From Candidatus Electronema sp. (GTDB taxonomy: Bacteria > Desulfobacterota > Desulfobulbia > Desulfobulbales > Desulfobulbaceae): a stretch of 54,257 bases of DNA. Within the stretch, counting starts at the first letter, position 1, and each line of letters opens with the position of its first letter. Under the pieces are notes generated by a model. That model worked only from the letters and a program-made list of their open reading frames with translations, was not told the DNA's origin and ran no database searches. This document shows, piece after piece, positions 1 through 8,714 of this stretch. Made by a program: the position numbers and the translations under genes. The stretch covers positions 40,001-94,257 of the forward strand of contig JAPEVH010000061.1 in the NCBI GenBank assembly GCA_026645415.1, read 5' to 3'.

Positions 1-1507
1 GGGTAGCATCAACGCTTTGGAGGCGACCACTGCCATCCACATGGGTTATGCCGGGAACTCGACTTTGTTGCTCCTTTTTTACATCGAAAACAAAGAGCAT
101 ATACGGTGCTTCGTGAGCATAATCAAACCATTCGCCAACATCTTCAGCCAAAATACTGGGTGCAAAAGGACGGAATGGCTCACGAAACTTAACCCGTGCA
201 TTAATAGTGTCTTTTATATGATTAAGAGCAGGATTTGCTAATATACTTCTATTGCCAAGTGCCCTTGGCCCAACCTCCATTCTTCCTTGAAACCAGCCGA
301 CTATCTTGCCATCCGCAAGCATTGCTGCCGCTTCTTTGCAGACATCATCAGATTTATAATAGGAAAGATTGAAGCGTTGCAAGGCAGCTTCAATCTCTTC
401 ATCCGAATAAGAAGGACCAAGAAAGCCGTTTTGCAGAGGATAACGTTCCTTATTCCCTAGCACCTCATAGTTATACAGCAGGGCACTGCCGATTGGGGTG
501 CCATCATCGCCAGTTGGCGGAGGAACGAAAATATCTTTAAACAGCTCTTCCTGTAACAGCTTGCCGTTGGCAACACTGTTCAGCGTTACTCCGCCGGAAA
601 GACAGAGGTAATCTCGATTTGTTGCTCTTTTGGCATACTGAGCAAGATGGATATAGACTTCCTCCAGTCGTGCTTGAAGAGCCGCAGCAATGTCTTGATG
701 CCGTTTTTCCAAGGGCTGATTCTTTTCTCGTTTTGGGCCAAATAATTCGATGAACTTATTGCTCACCCACAGATCGCGCTGAAAGGGAAATTCAAAATAA
801 TCAAGGTCTAACTCATACGCTCCGTCATCTAACAAATGTACCAGCTTGCGAAACTTTTCAAGATAGATGCTGCGGTCGCCATAGGAGGTAAGGCCCATGA
901 CCTTACCGGCATCGCTGATTGCATTAAAGCCGAGATAATGGGTGACTGCATTGTAGAGCATTCCCAATGAATGAGGGAAATTGATTCGTTTCAGAATCTG
1001 AATTTCTGTTCCACAGACATCGGCGATAGCAGTTGAAGTGATTTCCCCTAGTCCATCAATAGAAATAACGGCTGCTTCCTGATATGGAGAGAGGAAAAAA
1101 GCCGAGGCAATATGTGATTTATGGTGATCAGCAAAATAGATCTTACCGAGATAATTCAATCGCTCTCGAATTTCCCATTCAACATTATTTACTTTCAAAG
1201 CACGGGCGAGCATGTCGGGAAAAAGCGGTGCAGATCGCGGATAATATCGACCTAAATGATGGATCACCCGCTGATTAAAATGCTCCTCTGGCTCCATGTA
1301 GTAGCAGATTGCCTCAAGGTCAGACAGAGTTATATTCGCATATTTGAGACAATACTGAATTGCTTGGATTGGAAACGAACGGTCATGCTTTTGCCGAGAA
1401 AAACGCTCCTCCATGACTGAGGCAAGCACCTCACCGTTACGCAGCAGGGATGCGCTGGCATCATGGCCAATATAGTTCAGGCCAAGAATGTATTTCTGTT
1501 GTTCCAT
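1..1507 (-). CDS. Carbamoyltransferase, NodU/CmcH family (3' end outside window)
   Basis: Transfers a carbamoyl group from carbamoyl phosphate, through carbamoyl-adenylate, to a hydroxyl of a sugar or natural product. The minus-strand frame is open from the ATG at 1507 to the window edge, 502 residues, and the family is usually about 570-610 residues, so only the C-terminal end is missing. It opens with the family signature GLNYIGHDASASLL, carries MEERFSRQKHD near residue 33, the histidine-rich motif DHHKSHIASAF around residue 115, CLSGGVTLNSVANGKL in the middle, and the YrdC-like C-terminal motif EVGPRALGNRSILANP. It starts 6 bp after the stop of the NeuB-type fusion gene, so the two are almost certainly co-transcribed. 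In this setting the acceptor is probably the nonulosonic acid or another residue of the glycan made by the locus; 7-O-carbamoylated legionaminic acids are known. The exact substrate is inference. Confidence 0.93.
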   Translation of the reverse strand, partial: MEQQKYILGLNYIGHDASASLLRNGEVLASVMEERFSRQKHDRSFPIQAIQYCLKYANITLSDLEAICYYMEPEEHFNQRVIHHLGRYYPRSAPLFPDMLARALKVNNVEWEIRERLNYLGKIYFADHHKSHIASAFFLSPYQEAAVISIDGLGEITSTAIADVCGTEIQILKRINFPHSLGMLYNAVTHYLGFNAISDAGKVMGLTSYGDRSIYLEKFRKLVHLLDDGAYELDLDYFEFPFQRDLWVSNKFIELFGPKREKNQPLEKRHQDIAAALQARLEEVYIHLAQYAKRATNRDYLCLSGGVTLNSVANGKLLQEELFKDIFVPPPTGDDGTPIGSALLYNYEVLGNKERYPLQNGFLGPSYSDEEIEAALQRFNLSYYKSDDVCKEAAAMLADGKIVGWFQGRMEVGPRALGNRSILANPALNHIKDTINARVKFREPFRPFAPSILAEDVGEWFDYAHEAPYMLFVFDVKKEQQSRVPGITHVDGSGRLQSVDAT

Positions 1508-1513
1508 TCGTTG

Positions 1514-3766
1514 TTATTCCACTAAAGAGCTTTCCAGACGCTCCAAGGCGGTCCAGAATCCCTGTCCATTATTTTTATGCCCCTGCCATACTTCTGGGAT
1601 GAAGGAGACATCTGGGATCAATTCTGCCAGTTTTCGCATCAGCATCCTAAAATCAATCTCGCCGTCACCAATTTGCAAGCCCTCGCCATCTACACTGCGA
1701 GCATCTGCGATATGCAGATGGGCTGTTACAGGCGAAATTTGTTCGATAAATTGAAGAAAGGATTCTCGTCGATGATTACAGGCCAGCTTGGAATGAGATA
1801 CATCCAAACATACTCTATACCCATTTTCTCGATAAAAGGCCAGTATCTCATCTGCTGTCACAAAAAGATTATGGCAGCGCTGGCCGCCAAAATGCCACGG
1901 AAAAGGTGGCATAGTTTGCGGAATCAATTCGATTTCAGTCTGATCAATCTGAGCCAGACTGTCACGTAAAAGAGCATATTTTTCTGTTTTCTCTTCTGGA
2001 GCAATAAAGCGGTCAGCACTGAATCCACCGACATTTACAACAATCAGTGGACGCTGGCTGGCAGGAAAATATGGTTTCAGGTTTCGTGTCACTGCGATAA
2101 CTCTGCCCAGCTCGTCAATGGAATGCTGTCTATAGGCAGCATCCGCAGCGCAAAGATCAAGAATATGATCCCCGCTAAAGAGTTCTGGGCTATGAATTAC
2201 GAGTCGATGCGATAGCGGCTTGCTAAAAAAACGAGCTAAATCTAGCTCTAAATCCTTATAGCTCAAATGGATTTCGAGCAGATCTAAAGGGCAGGCCGCA
2301 GCTATCTGATGCAGATCGTGATATCGAACAGGAACTCCGTAAGGATGAACAAAGCGATACCGCCGAGGTGTGGCAGCAGCATCTGACAAATCCTCTTCGT
2401 AAAAGAAATCACCTGCTGCTAAATCTCGACGGGCGGGCTGACCGATCAGCTTATCCTTTTGGTAGGGCGGCAGTCCTTTGCCAGGACTTTTTACCTCTAG
2501 CATTGCTTCTGTAATAATGGCCCCTTTTTTAAGAGGCTGATTGATAACAATACTTTTGGCCAAAGATTCCCGATTGATCAATTCGCCTTGTGATAGGGCG
2601 CGTCCACCACCGCTACCTAATGCTGCTTCCACCTCGCGGATACCCGCGACCATGCTACGAAATTTTTCTGGCAGCAGGCTGATCTTATGATCGTTTCCCT
2701 CCATAGAGCGATCAAGAGTGAAATGCTTTTCTATAACTTTTGCACCCAGAGCGACTGCTGCCAAGGCAATATGATAGCCGCGCTCATGCCCAGAATATCC
2801 CACCGGATAGGCACTGATTTCTTTGAGCCGCTGCATATAGCGCAGGTTGATATCCTTAAATGGCGCAGGATAGGCGGAGTTGCAATGCAGCAGAATGAGC
2901 TGCGCACCTTTATGCAAGAGCAAATTTGCCGCTGCTCTGATCTCCTGTTCCGAAGACATACCGGTTGAACAGAGCATGGGTTTACCGGTAGCAGCAATCT
3001 GGAGCAGTAAATCATGATTGGTCAAATCAGCAGACGCGACTTTATAGGCATCGACCCCATACTGCTCAAGAAAGGTAACACTTTCTCCATCCCAAGGTGT
3101 ACAGAGAGGAATCACCCCGCGTTCACGGCAGTAATCAAATATTGTTGCTAGTTCTTCGCGCTGTAGCTGAAAACGAGAAAGCAGATCAATAACATACTGA
3201 GAACCAAGGTCTTCGCGGATATCGTCAGCATCACCAGAATTTCGATATAGCGAATCCATATCCCGTAGCTGAAATTTGACACAGTCAGCACCAGCCCAGA
3301 CGGCCTGGTCGACCAATTTTCTTGCTAACTTAAGGTCGCCATTGTGGTTGTTGCCGATCTCAGCAATGACAAAAACAGGTGCCTCGTCAGAAATTATTCG
3401 ATTGCCTATGGCAAAATCAATTTTGCGCTGACTGGCAACCGCAGTTAGGCGCATCCTCTCATCGACCAAGGGAACAAACTCAACCTTACGGGAAAATTGC
3501 TCTGCGATCTTTTCAGGTGCTTCGTCCTCACGACAATGCGTGAAATCGGTGTTGGTGGCAGCAGAGACTGGTTGCTGAATGTCTATTTTACTTTGACTGA
3601 GAATCCAGCGACGTAGATCCCCGTCTGTAATAACCCCTTCGAGCACTCCATATTGATCAACGACGAAAATAATCCGCAGATGATTGGCGTTGATTTTCTC
3701 AAAGGCCCGATAAATCGGCTCCTCATCAAAAATGATGTATTTTTTGATGCTGCGGTCGATGATCAT
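1514..3766 (-). CDS. NeuB-family nonulosonate synthase fused to CBS, SAF and TIM-barrel epimerase-like domains
   Basis: Four parts can be read in 750 residues. Residues 1-118 resemble a CBS pair (VVDQYGVLEGVITDGDLRRW). Residues 130-385 are the NeuB catalytic barrel, which condenses phosphoenolpyruvate with an N-acyl hexosamine to give a nonulosonic acid (FVIAEIGNNHNGDLKLARKL, CSTGMSSEQEI, YSGHERGYHIALAAVALGA, VIEKHFTLDR). Residues 398-458 are a SAF/antifreeze-like cap. Residues 470-745 form a second TIM barrel of the AP-endonuclease-2/xylose-isomerase type, with likely metal-site motifs CLDVSHSK, HLHIADA, GDGEIDF and FIPEVWQGH. Stand-alone NeuB is about 350 residues, so this is a fusion at both ends. 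It overlaps the cytidylyltransferase gene by an ATGA. The CBS part may bind nucleotides, and the second barrel could be an epimerase or isomerase acting before or after the synthase; both are inference. Whether the product is neuraminic, legionaminic or pseudaminic acid cannot be read. Confidence 0.9.
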   Translation of the reverse strand: MIIDRSIKKYIIFDEEPIYRAFEKINANHLRIIFVVDQYGVLEGVITDGDLRRWILSQSKIDIQQPVSAATNTDFTHCREDEAPEKIAEQFSRKVEFVPLVDERMRLTAVASQRKIDFAIGNRIISDEAPVFVIAEIGNNHNGDLKLARKLVDQAVWAGADCVKFQLRDMDSLYRNSGDADDIREDLGSQYVIDLLSRFQLQREELATIFDYCRERGVIPLCTPWDGESVTFLEQYGVDAYKVASADLTNHDLLLQIAATGKPMLCSTGMSSEQEIRAAANLLLHKGAQLILLHCNSAYPAPFKDINLRYMQRLKEISAYPVGYSGHERGYHIALAAVALGAKVIEKHFTLDRSMEGNDHKISLLPEKFRSMVAGIREVEAALGSGGGRALSQGELINRESLAKSIVINQPLKKGAIITEAMLEVKSPGKGLPPYQKDKLIGQPARRDLAAGDFFYEEDLSDAAATPRRYRFVHPYGVPVRYHDLHQIAAACPLDLLEIHLSYKDLELDLARFFSKPLSHRLVIHSPELFSGDHILDLCAADAAYRQHSIDELGRVIAVTRNLKPYFPASQRPLIVVNVGGFSADRFIAPEEKTEKYALLRDSLAQIDQTEIELIPQTMPPFPWHFGGQRCHNLFVTADEILAFYRENGYRVCLDVSHSKLACNHRRESFLQFIEQISPVTAHLHIADARSVDGEGLQIGDGEIDFRMLMRKLAELIPDVSFIPEVWQGHKNNGQGFWTALERLESSLVE

Positions 3767-4455
3767 GATTGCACAGTTTGCTGATGTTTAAGCATTTGTT
3801 CTGCAATCAGTAAATCAACTGGCTCATCGATTTCAAAACATCGTTCTTCAGGAATTTCATACATTACTGTCTTGCCAAAAAATCTGTGTCTATACTCCAA
3901 GAAACCGGGAACTCGCATCACATAGACAGCACCTGCCTCAACAAACTGATCTTGCCGCTGCTGCCGCATCAGTCTTTTTTGCTTATCATGGTTAAGGCCA
4001 ATCATGCTTCCATTAGTCTTTTTTGCCCAGATAAAGTAATGAAATGGGGCCGCAGCAAAGGCCGTATCTGCTTGCTGTTCAAGCAAGGCTTGGATGGTTC
4101 CGTCAATATCAGCAGAAAGCGTCAAAGGTGAAGTACACTGAAGGAAAACAAGTAGATCAGGTTGTTTCTGTTCTTCTTGTTGCAATACTTCTAAAACGTG
4201 CAGTAACGCTGCCTCAGAAGAAACAAAATCACCGGCAAGCTCTGCTGGACGCTGGATAACTTCTGCGCCATATTCAATAGCAACATCAGCTATCTCTTGA
4301 TCATCCGTTGAAACAATGACTCGATTGATTAGTTTTGCCTGTAACGCCGCCTCAATAGAATAGGCAAGCAAGGGCTGACCACATAGCTCTCGAATATTTT
4401 TTTTGGGTATGCCTTTTGAGCCGCCGCGCGCAGGGATTACAGCAAGAATTTTCAT
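3763..4455 (-). CDS. CMP-N-acylneuraminate (nonulosonate) cytidylyltransferase
   Basis: Activates the nonulosonic acid made by the neighbouring NeuB-type enzyme to its CMP sugar for glycosyl transfer. The protein opens with the pyrophosphorylase signature MKILAVIPARGGSKGIPKKN, followed by RVIVSTDDQEIADVA, the acceptor loop RPAELAGDFVSSEAAL and LQCTSPLTLSADID, the usual layout of NeuA/LegF/PseF. With the ATG at 4455 it has 230 residues, normal for the family. An in-frame ATG at 4506 would add 17 residues that overlap the upstream glycosyltransferase and precede the conserved first strand, so I prefer 4455. Its stop overlaps the start of the NeuB fusion gene (ATGA), which suggests translational coupling of synthase and activator. 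Confidence 0.9.
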   Translation of the reverse strand: MKILAVIPARGGSKGIPKKNIRELCGQPLLAYSIEAALQAKLINRVIVSTDDQEIADVAIEYGAEVIQRPAELAGDFVSSEAALLHVLEVLQQEEQKQPDLLVFLQCTSPLTLSADIDGTIQALLEQQADTAFAAAPFHYFIWAKKTNGSMIGLNHDKQKRLMRQQRQDQFVEAGAVYVMRVPGFLEYRHRFFGKTVMYEIPEERCFEIDEPVDLLIAEQMLKHQQTVQS

Positions 4456-4486
4456 GAAGATAAATTTTAAAAAGGCTGTTTTTCTA

Positions 4487-5752
4487 TCAAGAGCTTTTAT
4501 TGCCATGCTCTAACAAGACTTGGCGATAAAAAGCAATGTACTGTTTTGCTATTATATCAGGCGTATAGTTTTCAAGCACTTTACTTCTTGCGGCTTTACC
4601 AAAATTCATCAACCGATTCATATCAGATAATAACCATTGAATACCATCAGCAAGTTCTAAAGAAGAATATGGCGGAACTAAAAAACCGTTTTCTTTATGA
4701 TCTATTAAATCAGGAATACCGCCTATATCAAATCCTATACATGGAACACCACAGCTCATTGCCTCCATAACTGTATTAGGTAAATTATCAATCATAGAGG
4801 GCGTAATAAAAATATCAGCGGCATTATAGAGGCTTGCTAACTGCTCGTCATCTGCAATACGACCGATGTGATTGGTAGAGATGCCGTACATGTCCTTTTG
4901 CTCTCGATGCTTATGCCCGCCAAATACGACACATTGAATTTCATCTGACAGTTTCGAACTGGATAATATTTTTAGAGATTCCTGTAATAGATGAAATCCT
5001 TTTAAAGGATTTTTTCCTCCACCATCTGCGCCAAAGAGTACTATTTTTTTCTTTAAGTCTAAACCGAATACTCCTCGACATATTTCTTTATTTTTTGGTT
5101 GAAATACCTGTGTATCAAGACAATTTGGAATAACCGTAGCCTGCTCACCTGAAAACAGTTTGCTCTTTTGGACGCAATCAGCTAACCATTTACTAGGAGC
5201 AACAAAGTGAAATTTTACATTGTTCCAGCTTTTCTGCTTTCTCTTCCAAACCCATTTATCAATATCAAATATTCCTTTATCCGCTAAGGGCCTATTCGTT
5301 GAACAATATCCTTCTCTGTACCGTTCAGATGAGTTAAGGTCTATACAATGTTCTGCTCCACAAAATGCCCACATATCATGAAGTGTCCAAACAATTGGCT
5401 TGGTAATTTTCTTTATTTCTTCTATACTTATTAGTTGTAGTCCCAACCAATGGAAATGGACAATGTCAGATGATGATTGATTGATTTCACGATAAATCGT
5501 TGAAGGAATCAGGTTGAGAGAATGGAAGCTAGGGTTTGAACTTTTTTGTAAAGAAAATATTTTTTCCTCAATGATTCTTCTTCTTTTATGTAAAAAAATA
5601 GAAAACTTTTTTATGTCAGGATCGTAAGATTTTTTTTTGACGACCAACATCTTTGAATCTTGACAATTTTCATTCAACGCCTTGTGGATGCGATACGCGG
5701 CTCTTGCCGCCCCTCCTTTTATATCAAAGGTATTAAGATGCAGTATTCTCAT
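4487..5752 (-). CDS. Glycosyltransferase family 4 (GT-B fold)
   Basis: A cytoplasmic retaining glycosyltransferase that adds one sugar to the growing glycan. Starting at MRILHLNTFDIKGGAARAAY gives 421 residues. The N-terminal half is the acceptor domain (WTLHDMWAFCGAEHC near residue 128), and the C-terminal half is the Glycos_transf_1 nucleotide-sugar domain with GADGGGKNPLKGFHLL, DIFITPSMIDNLPNTVMEAM and the nearby GIPDLIDHKENGFLVPP, which carry the EX7E-type signature region. The ATG at 5752 shares one base with the stop of the upstream sulfotransferase (TGATG), so it is preferred over the ATG at 5767 that adds five residues. The gene is AT-rich compared with the genes after 13.7 kb. Donor and acceptor sugars cannot be read. 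Confidence 0.88.
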   Translation of the reverse strand: MRILHLNTFDIKGGAARAAYRIHKALNENCQDSKMLVVKKKSYDPDIKKFSIFLHKRRRIIEEKIFSLQKSSNPSFHSLNLIPSTIYREINQSSSDIVHFHWLGLQLISIEEIKKITKPIVWTLHDMWAFCGAEHCIDLNSSERYREGYCSTNRPLADKGIFDIDKWVWKRKQKSWNNVKFHFVAPSKWLADCVQKSKLFSGEQATVIPNCLDTQVFQPKNKEICRGVFGLDLKKKIVLFGADGGGKNPLKGFHLLQESLKILSSSKLSDEIQCVVFGGHKHREQKDMYGISTNHIGRIADDEQLASLYNAADIFITPSMIDNLPNTVMEAMSCGVPCIGFDIGGIPDLIDHKENGFLVPPYSSLELADGIQWLLSDMNRLMNFGKAARSKVLENYTPDIIAKQYIAFYRQVLLEHGNKSS

Positions 5753-6417
5753 CAATAATGCCCACAAATTTGCTTTATCACTTCTTCATAAATTCGTAGA
5801 GGTTCTTTGTTACTTTCGAAAAACAATTCAACCTCTTTCTGGATAGTTATTTTTAGAACAGCACGTTTTTCTTGGGGAAACCCGACCTCTCTCATGTGTC
5901 GTTCTTCTCCACGTCTGAACTTTCTTTTGCTCTGTCTGCCCATCCATTTAAAAATTGCACCTTTTTCTTTTTCTATATTTTCCACTTCCTTTAAAAGGAA
6001 GCTATATTTTCTGCCTATCATCCCTATGATACAGTTTGGATCCTTAATTACATCGTCAAAATTGACAACCAAAAAATTATCTATATGTGAAAAAACATAA
6101 CTATAATATTCGAAATACCAAAAAGATAATTCATCTATTGTTTTTTTTGAATCAAAAAAAATATACGTAGAGGTTATTGCATCAATAGGATTTCTTATAG
6201 GAACAAGGCAATATGCTTTTTCTGTAGATATTTTCTGTAAGTATTCTACAGAATGATCATGAGAGTGAATTTTCAATCTACCCCCCGATAAAAGTTTTCT
6301 TCTATGTAAGAATATGGCTAGAAATGTATTGGCACTTCTTGGAAATCCTGCGACAGAAAAATTAATAGCATCGTGATCAATATTAAGCATACCTTTAATT
6401 TTTTTCAAAAAAAACAT
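5752..6417 (-). CDS. Sulfotransferase-fold protein (probable PAPS-dependent glycan sulfotransferase)
   Basis: Probably transfers a sulfo group from 3'-phosphoadenylyl sulfate to a hydroxyl of the glycan. The 221-residue protein has the phosphosulfate-binding-loop-like segment VAGFPRSANTFLA at residues 22-34 and the 3'-phosphate-binding-like segment LVPIRNPIDAITSTY near residues 76-90, where arginine and a following serine are the expected contacts. A basic helix (RQSKRKFRRGEERHM) lies in the C-terminal third. It is short for the family (about 250-300), so it is a minimal domain. It sits between two glycosyltransferases, ends in a 1-nt TGATG overlap with the GT4 gene, and is 58 bp downstream of the GT2 gene. 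AAGGA lies about 12 nt before its ATG. The coding sequence is very AT-rich with A/T runs, unlike the later housekeeping genes, which suggests a laterally acquired cassette. Confidence 0.72.
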   Translation of the reverse strand: MFFLKKIKGMLNIDHDAINFSVAGFPRSANTFLAIFLHRRKLLSGGRLKIHSHDHSVEYLQKISTEKAYCLVPIRNPIDAITSTYIFFDSKKTIDELSFWYFEYYSYVFSHIDNFLVVNFDDVIKDPNCIIGMIGRKYSFLLKEVENIEKEKGAIFKWMGRQSKRKFRRGEERHMREVGFPQEKRAVLKITIQKEVELFFESNKEPLRIYEEVIKQICGHY

Positions 6418-6475
6418 GATAAAATTTTTCCTTGTTAGCTATTAATGATCTTCCATATAAAAACTGTAAAAAATA

Positions 6476-7468
6476 CTACCCCTTGTAAAATTGAACATAT
6501 ACTCTTGGATCTAAAAAGGAAAATCCAGGACGGAGAAATAATGATTTAGTTAAAAAATAATAAGATCTGATCAGGCTTTTTCTTTTTTTATATTCATAAG
6601 CAAGTTGATATATTAAGTTTGATTTTCCAAAAAGAAAAGCCCACCGATATTCCTCCTTACATGGTTTAAAATTCTCCTCTAAGAGATCGTATATTTCCAG
6701 AGAGGTTAATATATTTTTTATGTGTGTATTAGAAGACCAAATACACCCCTGATGGATCCTATGAACTCCCATTACTTTGTCAATATACAAAATGCTTCCA
6801 TATTGAGCATTTATTAGATGCAATAGCCAGTCTCCAGCCATAGATTTAACAAACCAGTGCGGTATGTTGGTTATATTTTGATTACGAAATACCACAGAAC
6901 ATGTTGGAATATAATTTCTTTGAAGTATGTCTTGTAGTAAAGTTACTTCTTTTTGTTTTTTACATGCTAAAAAGTTACTTTTTTTACTATCTTCATAGCA
7001 CTCAACTACATCATGGAAACAGATAGAATGTTCTTTATGCTTTTCCAGAGCATCAACCTGTTTTTGTAGTTTACAATCATCTATCCAATAGTCGTCACCT
7101 TCGCATATAGCTATATATTCTCCTCTTGCTTTTGTTATACTATATATAAAGTTATAGTTACCAGTTGGTTTTCCGTTAACATAAATTACATTATTTCTGT
7201 CATGGAGAAATAATGATATTTTTTCTGGATATTTTTCTGCATATTCAATACATATCTCTCGAGTCCTATCTTCTGAGTCATCTTCACCTAATAGTATTTC
7301 CAAATCAAAATCTGTCTTTTGAGACAAAATACTGTCTAAGCACTCTTTTATATATTTTTCGTGATTGTATGTTATAATTATCACTGAAAGTTTTGGTTTT
7401 TTGCATTCATTATATTTGCAAGAGATCTTTTCTGTCCCTTTGACAAGAAAATCAATTTTCATATCCAT
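6476..7468 (-). CDS. Glycosyltransferase family 2 (GT-A fold)
   Basis: An inverting glycosyltransferase of the polysaccharide pathway, 330 residues. The GT-A core is plain: KLSVIIITYNHEKYIKECLD at residues 26-45, the LGEDDSEDRTREI segment, and EYIAICEGDDYWIDD around residue 123, where the DD pair of the DXD-type motif binds metal and nucleotide sugar. The region after residue 200 (HWFVKSMAGDWLLHLINAQ) matches the acceptor side of such enzymes. It is the first gene of the promoter-distal block of the locus and is preceded by a 675-bp gap. No good Shine-Dalgarno sequence is visible before the ATG at 7468, and an in-frame ATG two codons on (7462) is an equal candidate. The gene is AT-rich. Confidence 0.88.
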   Translation of the reverse strand: MDMKIDFLVKGTEKISCKYNECKKPKLSVIIITYNHEKYIKECLDSILSQKTDFDLEILLGEDDSEDRTREICIEYAEKYPEKISLFLHDRNNVIYVNGKPTGNYNFIYSITKARGEYIAICEGDDYWIDDCKLQKQVDALEKHKEHSICFHDVVECYEDSKKSNFLACKKQKEVTLLQDILQRNYIPTCSVVFRNQNITNIPHWFVKSMAGDWLLHLINAQYGSILYIDKVMGVHRIHQGCIWSSNTHIKNILTSLEIYDLLEENFKPCKEEYRWAFLFGKSNLIYQLAYEYKKRKSLIRSYYFLTKSLFLRPGFSFLDPRVYVQFYKG

Positions 7469-7626
7469 ATTTTTTTTTGTAATTTATACAACACAAACTA
7501 TGTTTTCCCTTTCCAAGGAAAGCTTTCTCTTGCTTGATTGAATTTGTGACAAGCAGATTTCTCGACCTGTATTTGAAGTGCTCAACAACACTCTTATTGT
7601 AAATATTATAATATATTCTAACAGTG

Positions 7627-7671
7627 AAAACCTTGTCCTCTGGGCAAGGTCAGAGTTCCAATGGCTCTGCC
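7627..7671 (-). repeat. Structured repeat, copy A (two overlapping hairpins)
   Basis: Read on the minus strand this is GGCAGAG, a 9-base loop, CTCTGACC, then CTTGCCCAGAGGACAAGG and TTTTC. The first hairpin pairs GGCAGAG with CTCTG(A)CC. The second pairs ACCTTG with CAAGGT around the loop CCCAGAGGA (7630-7650). The two share the ACC bases, so they exclude each other. A second copy in the opposite orientation lies at 13654-13698 with the same layout but ACCACG/CGTGGT in the stem, two compensated pair changes. It may be the end of a lost mobile element, such as an IS200/IS605-type hairpin, or a leader element, since each copy points towards a gene start. Confidence 0.6.
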
Positions 7672-7865
7672 ACTTGAACAGCCATATTGTCACAAAGGCA
7701 GTCGGTCATGACAGCAGCCGTATTTTTATTGACGGACTGAACTTAAATCATGGTGCAAATATGTTTGCATGAAAAGTCGTAACCGGCAAATATTGAAGCC
7801 TTAAAATCAACTGGTATTGGTTTTGTCAGTGTAATCGGTCTGAAAAAGGGGAGCCAAAGTAGACA

Positions 7866-7914
7866 AAGCCCTCCGGGGCTTAACCAAAACCGGCCCCTCT
7901 GGGGTCGGTTTTTT
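7866..7914 (+). terminator. Hairpin plus intrinsic terminator
   Basis: AAGCCC-TCCG-GGGCTT (7866-7881) is followed by a 10-bp stem, AACCGGCCCC/GGGGTCGGTT, with a 3-base loop (7888-7910; one G-T pair) and a T run to 7914 on the plus strand. On the minus strand the same hairpin is followed by a broken T run, so it may also weakly end the transcript of the acetyltransferase gene. No plus-strand gene upstream is evident. Confidence 0.65.
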
Positions 7915-8143
7915 ATTGTCTTGGTCGCTGAATATTAAACGTATAGGCTTAACTTGTTTTTTTATCGCTGATATTATAGCAGTTACATGTCTCATGGCGA
8001 TCATCCTGCCATGTCGTCATGTGTATAACGTATTGAATTTATATATACAAAACTTTTGACAAAGCAAAAAAGTTTGATAGCTGTTCAACCCGTAACCGCT
8101 ATATCTCCATCCTCTTAACTTTCTACTCATTACAGGTTGATAG

Positions 8144-8695
8144 TTACTTTCTTATCTTATTTGCCAAGTCAACAAGGTGATGATTTCTCTCTCTGATGCG
8201 ACGATTACCAGCATATATGCCAAATGCAGCACAGTCTTTATTAACCACACTGAGAGCTGTAACTACAACACCATCCTCTATGGTCACACCAGGAAAAATA
8301 ATAGAACCAGAGCCAATAGCAACATATTTTCCAATAGAGACATCTGCATGTTCTACCTTCAAGTATTGACTTGGTATTGTAGGACCTGCCAAATATTCAC
8401 CTGAGTAGTCATCATTACTGGAATAGATAGATGCTCTAGAGGATAACCCGCCGAAATCAGAAAAAGTTACCTTGCCTGCACCAACAATTGAAGAATAGAT
8501 AGCAAGATGAATATAATTGCCAAGAACAATTCCTCCTTCACCAGCAGAAAGAACACAAAAATCGTCAATCCGAACGTTATTACCAATAGTTATCTTACCT
8601 GGATTATATATAGATGCTTTGTCAGAAATAGAAACATTTTCCCCAAAACTTGCTAAACCTAATACTTCTAGTTCTTTCTTAGTTAAATATGCCAT
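8144..8695 (-). CDS. Left-handed beta-helix (hexapeptide) sugar O/N-acyltransferase
   Basis: The 183-residue protein is built of hexapeptide repeats: IYNPGKITIGNNVRIDDFCVL, then VLGNYIHLAIYSSIVG, VTFSDFGGLSSRASIYS, and VSIGKYVAIGSGSIIFPGV followed by TIEDGVVVTALSVV. This is a coil of the trimeric left-handed beta-helix family, with an acyl-CoA donor. Its partner 19 bp upstream is a DegT/DnrJ aminotransferase, and such pairs commonly make an N-acylated aminodeoxy sugar on a dTDP carrier (VioA/VioB- or FdtB/FdtC-like). N-acylation of the amino sugar made by that neighbour is therefore the likeliest job. The residues read do not exclude O-acetylation of the glycan. Confidence 0.85.
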   Translation of the reverse strand: MAYLTKKELEVLGLASFGENVSISDKASIYNPGKITIGNNVRIDDFCVLSAGEGGIVLGNYIHLAIYSSIVGAGKVTFSDFGGLSSRASIYSSNDDYSGEYLAGPTIPSQYLKVEHADVSIGKYVAIGSGSIIFPGVTIEDGVVVTALSVVNKDCAAFGIYAGNRRIRERNHHLVDLANKIRK

Positions 8696-8714
8696 GGGCC
8701 ATACCTATTCTTTT

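Larger units (their letters stand above)
7469..8143. other. 675-bp gap inside the glycan locus
   Basis: I see no convincing gene here. Short open frames on both strands have no family features. The gap holds a structured repeat at 7627-7671 also found near 13.65 kb, a small hairpin at 7866-7881 and a terminator-like hairpin at 7888-7914. An AT-rich stretch (7600-7620) upstream of the GT2 gene includes a TATAAT on the minus strand, but no good partner hexamer. It separates the exporter/aminotransferase block from the glycosyltransferase/nonulosonate block. Confidence 0.6.

Noticed and set aside
17-241. 74-codon plus-strand frame at the window start
   Set aside because: It is antisense to the well-supported carbamoyltransferase.
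7484-7693. 69-codon minus-strand frame containing DLAQRTRFSLLE
   Set aside because: The peptide resembles one encoded by copy B only because the DNA hairpin is shared; there is no ribosome site and no family, so it is a repeat, not a gene.
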